Source of the DNA: Favolaschia claudopus
Lineage: Eukaryota > Basidiomycota > Agaricomycetes > Agaricales > Mycenaceae
Assembly: GCA_037176885.1 (NCBI GenBank)
Contig: JAWWNJ010000007.1
Location: forward strand, 1,054,001-1,118,000
DNA: 64,000 bases
Reading direction: 5' to 3'
Part shown: positions 10,205 through 20,294 of the stretch, piece after piece
Numbering within the stretch: the stretch's first letter is position 1
Layout: each line of letters starts with the position of its first letter
The notes under the pieces: model-generated
Database searches by the model: none
Told to the model about the DNA's origin: nothing
Seen by the model: only the letters and a program-made list of their open reading frames with translations
Made by a program: the position numbers and the translations under genes

Positions 10205-11563
10205 ATGTCGCGAGCTTCGCAGGTTGCAGCCCTACAAATACACATCGACGGGCTACTATCCGCTATCGAAGTGCAAAAAAATGTGCTTCAAGGCTTAATG
10301 AGCCAGCACAAAGAGGCTCAGCGCAAAATGAATTTTTTCCTCGATCCTATGGCTCAATTACCATTGGAGATTCAATCCATGATATTCGTATTTGCTCGCC
10401 AACTCGGCTCTGAAATACCCGAACCGAATCCTCGCTCTCCTCCGATGGTTTTCCTCTCAGTCTGCCGAATGTGGCGCGACATTGCGCTTTCCACTCCAGC
10501 ACTTTGGTCCGAAATCCAGCTGGATTCCTTGCCCCGCGGATCCAACTATCTTGAACTCGGTAATATCTGGCTGAAACGGGCTCGAGCCCTTCCTTTATCC
10601 GTCAAGTTGAACGGTTCTATGAGGCTCGACCGCAGCGTCGAAAATTTGATCGCGCGTTTCAGTCACCAAATCGAGGATCTGACTCTTGAACTGGCGCCAA
10701 AGCGCATGGATAAGTGTCAGCATGATTTTTGGACCCGGTATATCCAGTTTGAGCCGAGAGAGGGGGCCTCTCTGTCCTCTCTGAAGACACTGTCAATCAA
10801 GGCGGAGGACGAAGAAGAATTTTATTTCGAATATCGCGGGGAGTGGCTCGACATGCTGCGTGGTGCTCCGGAGCTGTCGGGTTTCTCCATGCAGAATATG
10901 ATCTATTCAGATCAATGGGCAGAGCCTAAACCCGAACCGCAGCCTCTGACGCTAGCGTCTCTTCATACACTGCACCTAGGCAAGCCTTATGAGCACGCAT
11001 TGGCACTGGCAGGGACCCACCAAAACAGTTCCGTTATATTGGAATATCTCACCCTCCCCGCGCTCAGGGTGCTTAGCCTCTCCTACCTCGACATCGCTGA
11101 CGAGACTCTGGTCTCGTTCCTAGAGCGTTCTTCTCCGCCCCTCGAGTCTCTCCACTTGATACCGCGAAGCCGTTGGGGCGTCGCTGGCTTGTGCAACTGC
11201 CTCCGATTCATGTCTACCCTCATTGATCTCCAGCTTTCCGCCCCAGCTAGTTGGCAGCTATCCCCCGTCTTCACCGCTCTTGCCACCTCCCCCGATGTTC
11301 TCCCTAACCTTCGCACCATGACAATATGGATGTCCACTCTCATGTTCCTCGACTACGAGAAATTCTCACGCATGCTCGACATGTGGCGCCCAGCGAGCCT
11401 CATATCATTCAAGCTTCATTTCGCGCCGTACTGCGGTGCTGCCCACGACTACACAGCCGATCTACCCACCGAGCAAATAAAATCCCAGCTGCGGGATCTT
11501 GCTGCCAGTGGGGTCAAGGTCCATTTTGGGCCCGTGAACGACAATCTGTTGGCACGGTGGTGA
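10205..11563 (+). CDS. F-box protein, copy 1
   Basis: This is a single-exon gene of 452 aa. An N-terminal heptad-like helix (residues about 1-40, SRASQVAALQIHIDGLLSAI) leads into an F-box-like motif with LPLEIQSMIFVFA (about 54-66) and VFLSVCRMWRDIALSTPALW (about 84-103). This is the layout common in basidiomycete F-box proteins. The rest is leucine-rich with irregular LRR-like segments (LTLPALRVLSLSYLDIADETLV). It presumably presents substrates to an SCF ubiquitin ligase through Skp1; the substrate is unknown. It is the paralogue of 58197-59537, almost collinear, with only short indels. Confidence 0.82.
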   Translation: MSRASQVAALQIHIDGLLSAIEVQKNVLQGLMSQHKEAQRKMNFFLDPMAQLPLEIQSMIFVFARQLGSEIPEPNPRSPPMVFLSVCRMWRDIALSTPALWSEIQLDSLPRGSNYLELGNIWLKRARALPLSVKLNGSMRLDRSVENLIARFSHQIEDLTLELAPKRMDKCQHDFWTRYIQFEPREGASLSSLKTLSIKAEDEEEFYFEYRGEWLDMLRGAPELSGFSMQNMIYSDQWAEPKPEPQPLTLASLHTLHLGKPYEHALALAGTHQNSSVILEYLTLPALRVLSLSYLDIADETLVSFLERSSPPLESLHLIPRSRWGVAGLCNCLRFMSTLIDLQLSAPASWQLSPVFTALATSPDVLPNLRTMTIWMSTLMFLDYEKFSRMLDMWRPASLISFKLHFAPYCGAAHDYTADLPTEQIKSQLRDLAASGVKVHFGPVNDNLLARW

Positions 11564-12170
11564 TCCTCCCCCCACCACGACTATCATTATCGATTTTCGC
11601 GCCATATTAGCACGAAATTGTGGCCCGCGGACACACATACGCAAGCACACTATCACCCTCGCCCCAGCTTCCTCATCTAGGCTCCGCGTTCTACCCATCT
11701 CGTTACCTGGTCACTAGCAGCATACAAAACCGCATATGCACGCTTTTCGACATCGTACCCGTGCCTAGTCGTCAATATCTTATGCTACATACTGATTTGG
11801 TATAAGTATGCGTGTAGTACTCTATTGACTCGAAAACCCCCGTTAGAGAGAATGTTCCCCCCTATTTCGGCGGACTTTGACTTCATCGTCGCTTCTCAGG
11901 CGCCCCCAACTCACAAAAGCCGCGAAATGGTGCATTTCTTCGTTCATCTCATTGTGTTTGGGGTTCAGCAACACCCGTTTTCTTCATCCAAGTCAAGGTC
12001 GATGAGCACCATAAAGCGATCGACGAGCGGATGCGCGTTGAAATGGACACTTGATTTGTATACTGATTGATATATGTACATTGTTTTACTTTACAAAAGT
12101 CCCATCAAGAAAGCAGCAACGATAGCAAGGAGGAAAGCGATTTTGTTTCCATTCATCTTCGAAGCACCAT

Positions 12171-13798
12171 TCATCCAACATACCCATACCGCGCATCAAA
12201 AACGGGGTCATTGAAGACACCCCCAACCTTGAACGCCTCCTCCTCGTACTCGATCTCACTCCCCATCATCGTCTCATCCTCATCCCCCTCCTCCTCAGCG
12301 CGACGAAAGACTCTCACGCACGTCGTTCCTCCGCCTAATAGAAACACCTCGTCCGGCTCTCCGACATGCGATGCGTAAGAGGACTCGTGCAGACATATAA
12401 CACGCGGCGCCTTGTCTCCGCACTCCTCCACGACCGCGCGCAGCGCGAATCCCGTCTGCGCGAGCGCTTCGGTGGGGGCGGCGGAGAGCGAGGACGTGGC
12501 GAGGGGACCACGGATGCAGAGCATATCTGTGGCTCGGAGAGCGAGTGCGAGTGGGTTCGTGCCGAGAAGCTCGAGTCGCGAGAGGTGCGCAGAGGGTGGG
12601 GCACCGCTAAGATGCGTGCGACGCAGCGCAAGGTCAGCGAGATTTGGGAAGGCTGGCTCGGCGTTCGAAGAAAATAGACGATTCAAAAGAGGGAGCGCAT
12701 CGACAGGGATGGTGTCTGTCGGGTGAGTGGCGTCTTCGAGGATGAGTTGGTGGAGGGAAGGAGCGGATATGAGGTCGAAGAGGGCGACAGCTGCAGCGGA
12801 GGAGGTGTAACCAAGGGTAAGCGAGCCGAGGGAAGGAAGAGAGATGGATTCGAATGACGGAGGGGAGGAGGATAGGGCCGCAGAGTCGGGGAAAGCGGGA
12901 CCAGAGCCATTCAAGATGAAACGCGAGAGGTGTGGTACGGTGCGGAGAAGGGCAACGAGCTCGAGAATGGTTGGCTGCCCCGCGAGAGGAAGGAACGCCA
13001 ATTCTAGTGATTTTAATGCGGGAGAGAGTGTAGTAGCGAGGACTGTCCAGGCTGCCGGCACTCCACGGAGAGTCAACCGCTGCAGACGTGGAAGTAAACA
13101 GTCGCCATTGGTAACCGAAGAAAGAAAAGAGTTTCCGATATTTGCGAGCGGTGCGTGTGCAGCGTAGGCATCGCACCGCATGAGACGGAGACTCTCCAAG
13201 TGCGGAGCCCCGGATAATCGAAGGTGAGTTTCCAAGGGTTCGAGAGCAGCTTGCATCGGTGCAAGGACATCCGTAAGGATGGACAACGAACGCCAACGTC
13301 GAATATGCGGCAGCAGCACATCCATGGCAGCGGTCATATGTTCAGCAGAGAACCATGCCCTATACGCCTTCAGCATCTAAAAAGACAGATATATATTATT
13401 GAAAGAACTCACCCGTCATCTTCAAAATCCCACTGCTGGTCCCGAGCGTCAATGAGAATATCTACAAGCAAGTTCCGCGATCGCTTCAGGTATGTCGAGA
13501 TCCCACTGATATCGAGCATTTCGGTTTTGCCAACTTCGCGGAGTAGCTCCGGGGTAATACAAAGACTGGTGTACAAAGCCGGAGTATTGAGCGCGACACC
13601 TCGCCAGTGTCGACTGACGCTGGCATACACCAATGGCGCCTTGACGCTGTCCGTATTGAATGGCTGGCAGTCGTCGTCGGCATTCGGATCTGAGTTTATA
13701 GGCTCATGGGTGCCGAGCACAAAGATGTAAGACAAAAGCTCGACGGGGAGCGCGTTAATGGGTGGTGGTTGATAGCGTTGCAGCGGGTGATAATGCAT
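12171..13798 (-). CDS. F-box/LRR-like protein
   Basis: Two exons, 13798-13413 and 13359-12171. The 53-bp intron (GTGAGT...TATAG) restores one frame of 524 aa. The N-terminus has an F-box (INALPVELLSYIFVLGTHE, then PLVYASVSRHWRGVALNTPALY). The remainder is a run of leucine-rich segments (LESLRLMRC, LPRLQRLTLRGVP, LKSLELAFLP, LGSLTLGYT). An upstream in-frame ATG at 13879 would add 27 residues; 13798 gives the more typical start just before the F-box. It is a likely SCF adaptor of unknown target. The acidic C-terminus (EEEGDEDETMMGSEIEYEEE) is notable. It is not closely related to the duplicated F-box pair. Confidence 0.78.
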
Positions 13799-13879
13799 TG
13801 GGATGGGGGAACCCAAGAGAGGGAAACGGTTAAGTAGATAACATCCTTTTTGTCTCATGCAGACGTTCTGTCGAAACAA

Positions 13880-14443
13880 TAGGGAATGATGACGGTTTCC
13901 TGATTGGGTTTTGAGATCGCGGCGCTTATTGTCTTCGGCGGCAATATTGGAAGTAAACCGGTGAATGACCTTGGTGAGCGACGCAGAACGTCGGTAACCG
14001 CAGAATACAATTGGGGGACCAAGGGACGGTCGTCAACCCGTACAACAGCTTGCAACCAGCCTTATAAGAAGGACAACCGAGTCAACCAGCTTGAGAACTT
14101 TCTCACCTGTTAATGAGTAGAGTGTGGGAACACATACGCCATCAAACGAGATGTATCCCAAAACGGCAGACTCTTTGTCCTCGACGCGTCGCAAAAGGAA
14201 GTTTGATGCGTATCGGGCAGGTCCGAAGGCCAAATTCGGAACGTTCTTTGTTGCGAACCGCCCGAGTCAGAGTCAAAAGCGCGGTAAATGAAAACGCTCG
14301 CACGAGACCGGGGCAAATGGGGCGGGGTGTATGATGGTACAACAACAACGGCGGAGATAGCGATAGAGAGAATGCTACATATGTACATGTCAGAGAGCAA
14401 TGATACAGTACAGAATCAGGCGGTGAAAACAGTCCTTACATAC
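13880..14443. other. Intergenic region
   Basis: No gene supported. It lies between the start of the F-box/LRR gene and the end of the Zn2Cys6 gene, both read leftwards. Confidence 0.4.
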
Positions 14444-17230
14444 CTATGGCGAGGTTACACCCAGTTTGAAAAGCGACGGACTCCCGCCATTGAACGCCCC
14501 ACCATTCATTCCATCCACTATCGGGCCGTCATACTCGCCCGGCGGAAACACCCCGTCCGTCGGGCCATCGTTGAACAGCGCCAGCACATCCGCATACATC
14601 CGCGGATCCCCCCCGAGTCCCAGCGCGTCCATCTCAAACCCTCCAGCACCAGCACCGACGTACTCGGGTGTCGCCCGCTGCTGCAGAAAGTCGGAAGGTG
14701 AAAACGCCTCGGGACTGCTTCCGCTCTTCTGCGACGGGCTCTCCGCGCTTCTTGACCGCCGCGCAGCAGATGCAGCTGCTACACTCTTTTTACGCACGGG
14801 CCGTATCCACGGGGGTCGCGCATTCGCGTTCGTATTTGTTTCTGTTCTCTCCCGAGGAGCATCCAGGGGTATCTGTGTCACTAGAGTGTAGATAGATGGA
14901 TGCGGTTAGCGAGAATGCTTCTTTTCATATTCAGGAGGACACTCACGTCGACAGAATTCCTCCATCAGATCCCCGGAGCGTAGACCGCACACATATCGTG
15001 TACTAAACCGCCGCAAGAGCCCAACGCATGATCGCAATGCATCAAGCCCAGGCGGTATCAGTGGCTGCAGCGCCTCCGTTTTGCAATTCAGCAACACAGC
15101 TACGAGCGTCCTCCCCGCCTGCGTCAGCTGATGAATCGAATGCACGCCGAAGTAGGTCATCAACCCCTTCTTCGCGACAAGCAAATGCGCCGCAACGATC
15201 TGCAATGCAGCAAAATGCGCATTCACCATGGCGTCGCGCTCGAACTCACTCTGAGGCGGGCGAAGTAGCGGATCTGCCGCCGCCGTACGCTCAGCGACGA
15301 GCTCAGAGAATCGTTGACGATAGATCAACAGCCGGACGAACTGCTCCGCGCAATGCAGTCTTACAGCTTGCGTGAGCCGTATCGTATCCTCGCTCGCCAG
15401 GGTTTCAGCCGTATGCGCAAAAAACGGCGGCACCCCGCGATGCACCTCATCCAACAACGCCTCCTCCTCCCTCAACTCGCGCATCCTCCTCGCCCCACCC
15501 AAAAGCGCACTCACCCTGAGTAAAAATGCGCTCGTCGTCGAAGGGTCGCGCGCGGGCGGGACGTCAAGCACACTCTCCAATACCGTATATATCCTCAACG
15601 TCACCACGAACGCCGCCATCCGACACTCCGTCCCTGGCGGCAAAACCGGCGCCCCGATCCCCTCATGCGTGATATACTCGTCATCCACCGGCGCCGGCTC
15701 CCCTACGTCGCAGTCTCTCAACCTCAGCATCGGCGGGCGGCCAAAATGCGCGCTGAGCTGCTTGTCCCAGATGTACACACACCAAAACGTGCGTTTCCGC
15801 ACCTCGTCCTCGACGGGGTCGAAGAGGTCGTACGTGTCTGCGCTGCGATGTAGTCCCGCGTCGACGGAGATGGTGATAGCTTCGGAGAGGAGGGCCGCGG
15901 CTTTGGATAGCTTGCCTAGACCGACGGCGTACACCGCTGCAATGAGCGCGGCCTGGATCGTATATAGTGTTGGACGATCTGCGATCGGCAACGTCCGCAA
16001 TCTGCCCAGCAACTCGAACCATTGCGTGCCTGCGGATATCCCGTCTTGTGGAGAGGCGCGTACGCGGGGGTCGTCCATGTGTCGTGAAGCCAAGCAACAT
16101 ATCGCCACGATGAAAGCGGCGAACCCGGGTTCACCCCATTTTTGTGGATTGCCATAGTCCTGAATGCAAACGCAAATCAGCGGATGTTGGTGATTGAGAG
16201 GGCGACCAACTTACGGAAAGGAAGGTGGGGACGTGGAGGAATGGGAGAATATAAGATGAAGTCGATAGGTAGCATTGCACCAAGCTAAGTAGATGTGATA
16301 AGATTTAATGACACCTGCGAGATGTTGGTGCACACCTGTCCATTAACTCGGGGGCGATGTAGGAGGTGATGAGACGCCAGAGTGTCTGCGGGTTGACGTC
16401 TGTGCGTCGCGGGGTGCGGTTGGGGAACCAATCTTGCTCCACTGGAGCGACGTTTGGTGGAGCAGCATCTGAAGTCGGTACATGCCGTTCGACGAGCAAG
16501 TCGAGCAGCGGCAGGCCCGAAGCTTCTCCTTGCCATCTCGTATACCCCTCGTCGTCGAAATAGAGGTATGAAGCTGACAGTGACAGACGGGAAGTCTCCT
16601 CCGCGAGCTGATCGGGACTCGCATCTGACCCCAGTTGTACAGACATAAGACTTTCGTCCTGCTTGATCTCTGTGGGTGTGAAGTGCCCCGAAGGGTTGGT
16701 GAGGGGGAAGATATTGAGCGACGGAGGGGGCACGCCAGCGGGAAACGTCGGGAACATGAATGGCGCGACTGGGCTTGCGGGTATACCATCATTTGCTACA
16801 GACACCGATGTTGGCACAATCCCTGCGTTTCCCGCTGCGAAGACGGCTGGGGGAATGGCCTGGATGAGAGTCTCGAGGTGGTGCATACGGTCTTCGAGCG
16901 TCGCGGTGCGTTTTGACTTGTGGGGGTGTGTGCGTTTGCCTGGCTCTTCAAAAGTGCAGGCGGAGCTTGCTGCAAGACAGGCTTGGCACGGGTGGCCCTC
17001 GTCGCACTTGATTCGGCGGCGACTTGCGCGTCATGAGCTGAATACATTCGAGTTCTCAGATTAATAAATAGCTCACCGACATCGGTCGCAGGCCCTTGCG
17101 CGCCTGTGAGTGTCTAACTTTGCAAGCATAGGTTCACAACGCACCTGCTGAGTTTGAACCGACGCTCCTTGAGCATGGCGGCCGCGGAGGACTCCTGGCT
17201 GTCCGCGCTGCCTGTTGTCACTGGCGGCAT
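14444..17230 (-). CDS. Zn2Cys6 fungal transcription factor
   Basis: Six exons: 17230-17145, 17103-17077, 17022-16336, 16284-16215, 16159-14947 and 14880-14444. They join in frame to 839 aa. The start MPPVTTGSADS precedes a basic run and the binuclear zinc cluster CDRCRRRRIKCDEGHPCQAC...C, with spacing C2C6C5C2C6C, at about residues 33-60. A coiled-coil linker (ATLEDRMHHLETLIQAI) follows. A fungal_trans (middle homology) domain extends from about residue 265 (LVQCYLSTSSYILPFLHVPTFL, then GFAAFIVAICCLASRH). It would be a nuclear DNA-binding regulator; regulon unknown. The tiny 27-bp exon 2 inside the zinc cluster is easily missed by gene finders. Confidence 0.92.
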
Positions 17231-18277
17231 CTGGAGCTGAATGACTGACAAAGTCTTGAGAAAGCAGTGACCACACGAGCTAAATCAATCGCAGTGTCAC
17301 TTGACTGACGCCGCGGCACAAAGAATAAGCAGGCGACAACAATTTCACTGCTGTCGATTCTCGAATACGATGGTTCCCAAAGATCAGGATAGCGTCGAGG
17401 ATTGCAGGTCCAGCAAAAATGTGTTTGGTCTGCGATGCGTGTAAAAATATTGCCGACGAGTCAATGAATTAGGCATTACTCACCAACTTGACCGCCAAGT
17501 GTAAATTTGACTTCTGACTCCCAACCACCAACGAAGGGCGTTGGAGGGTCTACACCGGTAAATGTGACCGTATTCCTTGATCAGTCTACGACGGGAGATG
17601 CTTCAAATTCCGTTAAAAGCTTGGACCAGATGATTGCAATATTAGTAACGAGACAAACCACACTTGACCGCACTTTCTCCACCGTTAGATTCGCAGAAAT
17701 TATGATCGCGGTGAGTATGTTTAGGTTTCGGGGATGGAATCAAACGAGGCAAGTTCTTAACAAGTCGAAGAACTTGGGCGAAGGAAAAAAGGAAAGGGAT
17801 CGAGAGAGCGGTGAGTCACGGCCATGTGATCGGAATGTGCCGTGATTCCGGCAGGCGGTCCGGAATCCGCCCTCATCCTCAAGCAAGCTAGGTCGAGCTC
17901 TATGGGCTCACGCCGAGGAAGAAAAAAAGAGGCGAAGAGAAGGTCTCGTGTGGGTGTGAGGGGGATTCGGTGCCGCGGGACTATGCAGCGGGAAAGCATG
18001 AGTTGGAAGAAGTCGAGACGCGCCGAGGAGTCGAGGACGACCTACGTAAAGGGATCGAGGGTCTCAATGAAGGAGACCTGTAGCCAACAGGGCGTAAGCG
18101 ACAGAGAGGCAGTGGGTGGGTGGCCAAAATCTGAGCTGAGGGCGAGGAAGACGCGTGAAAGAGTCTTGACTCTTGAGAGCGGACGCGTCAATGAGCGGAG
18201 GTGATCAGGAGATCAGTGGCTATGTCGGCAGGCGCGGCACGATTATTGATAACGGCATTCTGACAGAGTCCCGACCA
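17231..18277. other. Intergenic region left of the giant transposon
   Basis: No supportable gene. Purine-rich stretches occur around 17880-18180. The last bases (GACCAAGA) continue seamlessly into 46726 onward when the transposon and one AGA are removed. Confidence 0.4.
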
Positions 18278-18280
18278 AGA
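18278..18280. other. Target site duplication AGA, left
   Basis: AGA precedes CACACCG here and follows CGGTGTG at 46723-46725. A 3-bp duplication is the size made by CACTA transposases. Confidence 0.75.
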
Positions 18281-18342
18281 CACACCGAAAAAAACCAACT
18301 TTCGGCTGCCCCGATCTACATCCCGAAACAAATTCTGTTGAC

Positions 18343-18949
18343 TTTCCAATAGACTAGTTTGAAACATAAGCCGATCCCTAATATTTCGACTTCCTTATAG
18401 TGGCGCTCGATAGACAAGGCGAAACAATAAAAATCGGCTTTGTGTCCTCCCAACCGAAAGTTAGCTGAAAGAGAAATCTTCGTATTTTGTACCGTGCACG
18501 TCGAAACATAAGTACGAAATGTCTTATTTCGGGTTGAGGATAGGGCCAGCCGAAACGTAACTCAACGCCATAAGGATCAAGCAACCCTTCGGCCGGCACG
18601 ACACATGAGCCGGAATACAAGGCATCGGCTTATATTTGGGCTGTACACTGTACGAAATATAAGCCGATGCCTTGTATTTCGGCTTGTGTGTTGTGCCTGC
18701 CGATTCTTAATCCGATACCTGATGTGTCGAGTCTTGTTTCAGCTGGCCCTATTCCCAAAACGAAACAAGATTTTTCGTACTTGCCTTTCGAAGCGCACAG
18801 CAGACAAAATCAAACATTCTCTTTCCGCTAACTTTCGGTTGGGACGAAACAAAAGCATTTTTCATTGTTTCGGCTTGTATAACGAGCGGCACGACAATCA
18901 AGTCCAAAGATTGAGCATAGACTTATATTTCGCACCATCCTCTTGGTAA
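18343..18949. repeat. Foldback (large imperfect palindrome)
   Basis: Two arms of about 290 bp are inverted copies of each other around a centre near 18645 (GGCATCGGCTTATATTTGGG against AAATATAAGCCGATGCC). The ends read CCAATAGACTAG and, inverted, CCAAGAGGATGG. The arms contain several TTTCGGCTGGCCC-like motifs also found in the outermost 60 bp of the transposon. It is therefore either a related non-autonomous element inserted here or a subterminal region lost from the right end. Confidence 0.75.
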
Positions 18950-19380
18950 CACTCGGCAAAAACCGTACTTTAGGACCCTCCTAAATTGAAAGAAAAACTT
19001 TAAATTTTGGCAACAAATTAAGTTGGCCCTAAACTGTTACAAAAACGTTAAGTAAAGGACCAACTAAAACCGTTCCCCAAACATCAAGTTTCGGCAACGG
19101 TTTCCGAAAGTCCGAAAGGAAAACAATAAGACGCACCTAAATGCTTTCCAAAACTTTTGGTTTTGGGAGGGGTTTCGGGACCGCCAAAACTTATTGTTTT
19201 GGGGCCCCCGGAATGGTTGCTAAAACTAAAAGTTTTGGCGACGGTTTCGGGGGCCCCAGAACAATAAGTTTCGGCTACCGTTTTGGTCGTTCCCAAAACG
19301 GTTCCAAAACTTATTGTTTTGGGTCGTCCGGAACTCAGCTGCAGCTCGGCTACAGCTGAGCTGCAGCGTTACATACCGCT
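18950..19380 (+). repeat. Subterminal repeat array, left
   Basis: The array starts CACTCGGCAAAAACC. It continues with many copies of AAAACTTATTGTTTTGG-like units in both orientations and ends with CAGCTGCAGCTCGGCTACAG palindromes. The same array occurs inverted at 46235-46657. Subterminal repeats of this kind bind transposase in known CACTA systems. Confidence 0.75.
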
Positions 19381-19600
19381 CGGCTGTAGCTAGAATATTC
19401 GACTTAAATCAATTTATATAACACAATTAGAAAGTCATAACATTCAAAGGCGGTCAAAGTGTATGCGCCAAGTAGTACGTAGTCTGAGTCTGAACGAACT
19501 AGTTACAAAGGAGTAAGGAAATAGGTAGAAGCTAAGGTAACTACAGTGGAATCTAGCGGTTAAACAAGAAAGAAAAGGTGAGCATCATACTACGCGGCGT

Positions 19601-20294
19601 TCACGACCGGTAAATAGTTTCGTACACATGGCGCACGTCCGGGGAAAGAGACGAAGAGGTCGCGGGGAACCAGATTTTCTGTGCCTGAACCCCGAGGGAT
19701 CGAAGACCACCCGCGAGCACCTGGTTCCAATGTATCGAGCCGCGAAATCTGTGGAATTTGCGATGCTTCGTGCCACATTCGCACATAAAAGGGACGCGCG
19801 GCAGATTGGAATGCTCCAACACATAGTGCAGGTAGGCCTCTGTCTCAACATTAACAGAGAGACGAAGAGAGAAGAACGCCGTACCGTGGAAGATGCGTCG
19901 ATCCACTTGATAATAACCCATCCAGAACACGCTGTAGGCGCCACTTCGCGTACATGGATCGTACATCCTCTGACGACGCGCGAGATATTTTGTGTAACCT
20001 ATCTTCATGGCAGTCGCGGCCAAAAGACGTTGTATATTTTGAGCGTCGCGGGGCGATTCATTGAAGTGAGCAACGTCCGTTTGCTTGACGAGTGCGACAT
20101 CGTAGATGAAGCCTTCGCCATCGTTTTGATAGCCACTGGTCCTCAGAGTGAAATCAGTGCAGATGGATGAAAGACTGCGTCTAATGAGCCAGCAGGTTAG
20201 CCTGTTATCAAGGATGAAGAAGAGGATCGTACACGACAGGGGCACGATAAGGATTGCGGAGCGCGACGAATGCGGTGGCGAACGAGCGTATCAT
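19601..20294 (-). CDS. GIY-YIG / T5orf172-like protein, left TIR copy
   Basis: Three exons, 20294-20233, 20174-19885 and 19839-19601, give 196 aa (introns 58 and 45 bp). The core reads EGFIYDVAL (GIY-like strand), AMKIGYTKYLARRQRMY (the KIG-T-R pattern), EAYLHYVLE (Glu/His pair) and a closing CECGTKHRKFHRF. This is the order of the MUG113/T5orf172 branch of the GIY-YIG superfamily. Such domains bind or cut DNA. The gene lies wholly inside the left TIR and is read outward, towards the transposon end. It is the counterpart of 45309-46010. Both copies keep identical intron positions and open frames although many residues differ. The family assignment is by motif only. Confidence 0.6.

Larger units (their letters stand above)
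7954..11740 (+). repeat. Left arm of an inverted segmental duplication
   Basis: This block (hydrolase, then F-box gene, then about 170 bp of 3' flank) recurs in reverse orientation at about 58020-61390. Promoter, introns and 3' flank are all shared. The gap between the two genes is longer here (about 910 bp against 450 bp). The arms are about 46 kb apart and enclose the giant transposon, the second Copia element and several single-copy genes. Confidence 0.85.

Noticed and set aside
17507..17845. Small plus-strand frame before the transposon
   Set aside because: Low-complexity, no homologous motif, no conserved counterpart at the other flank.
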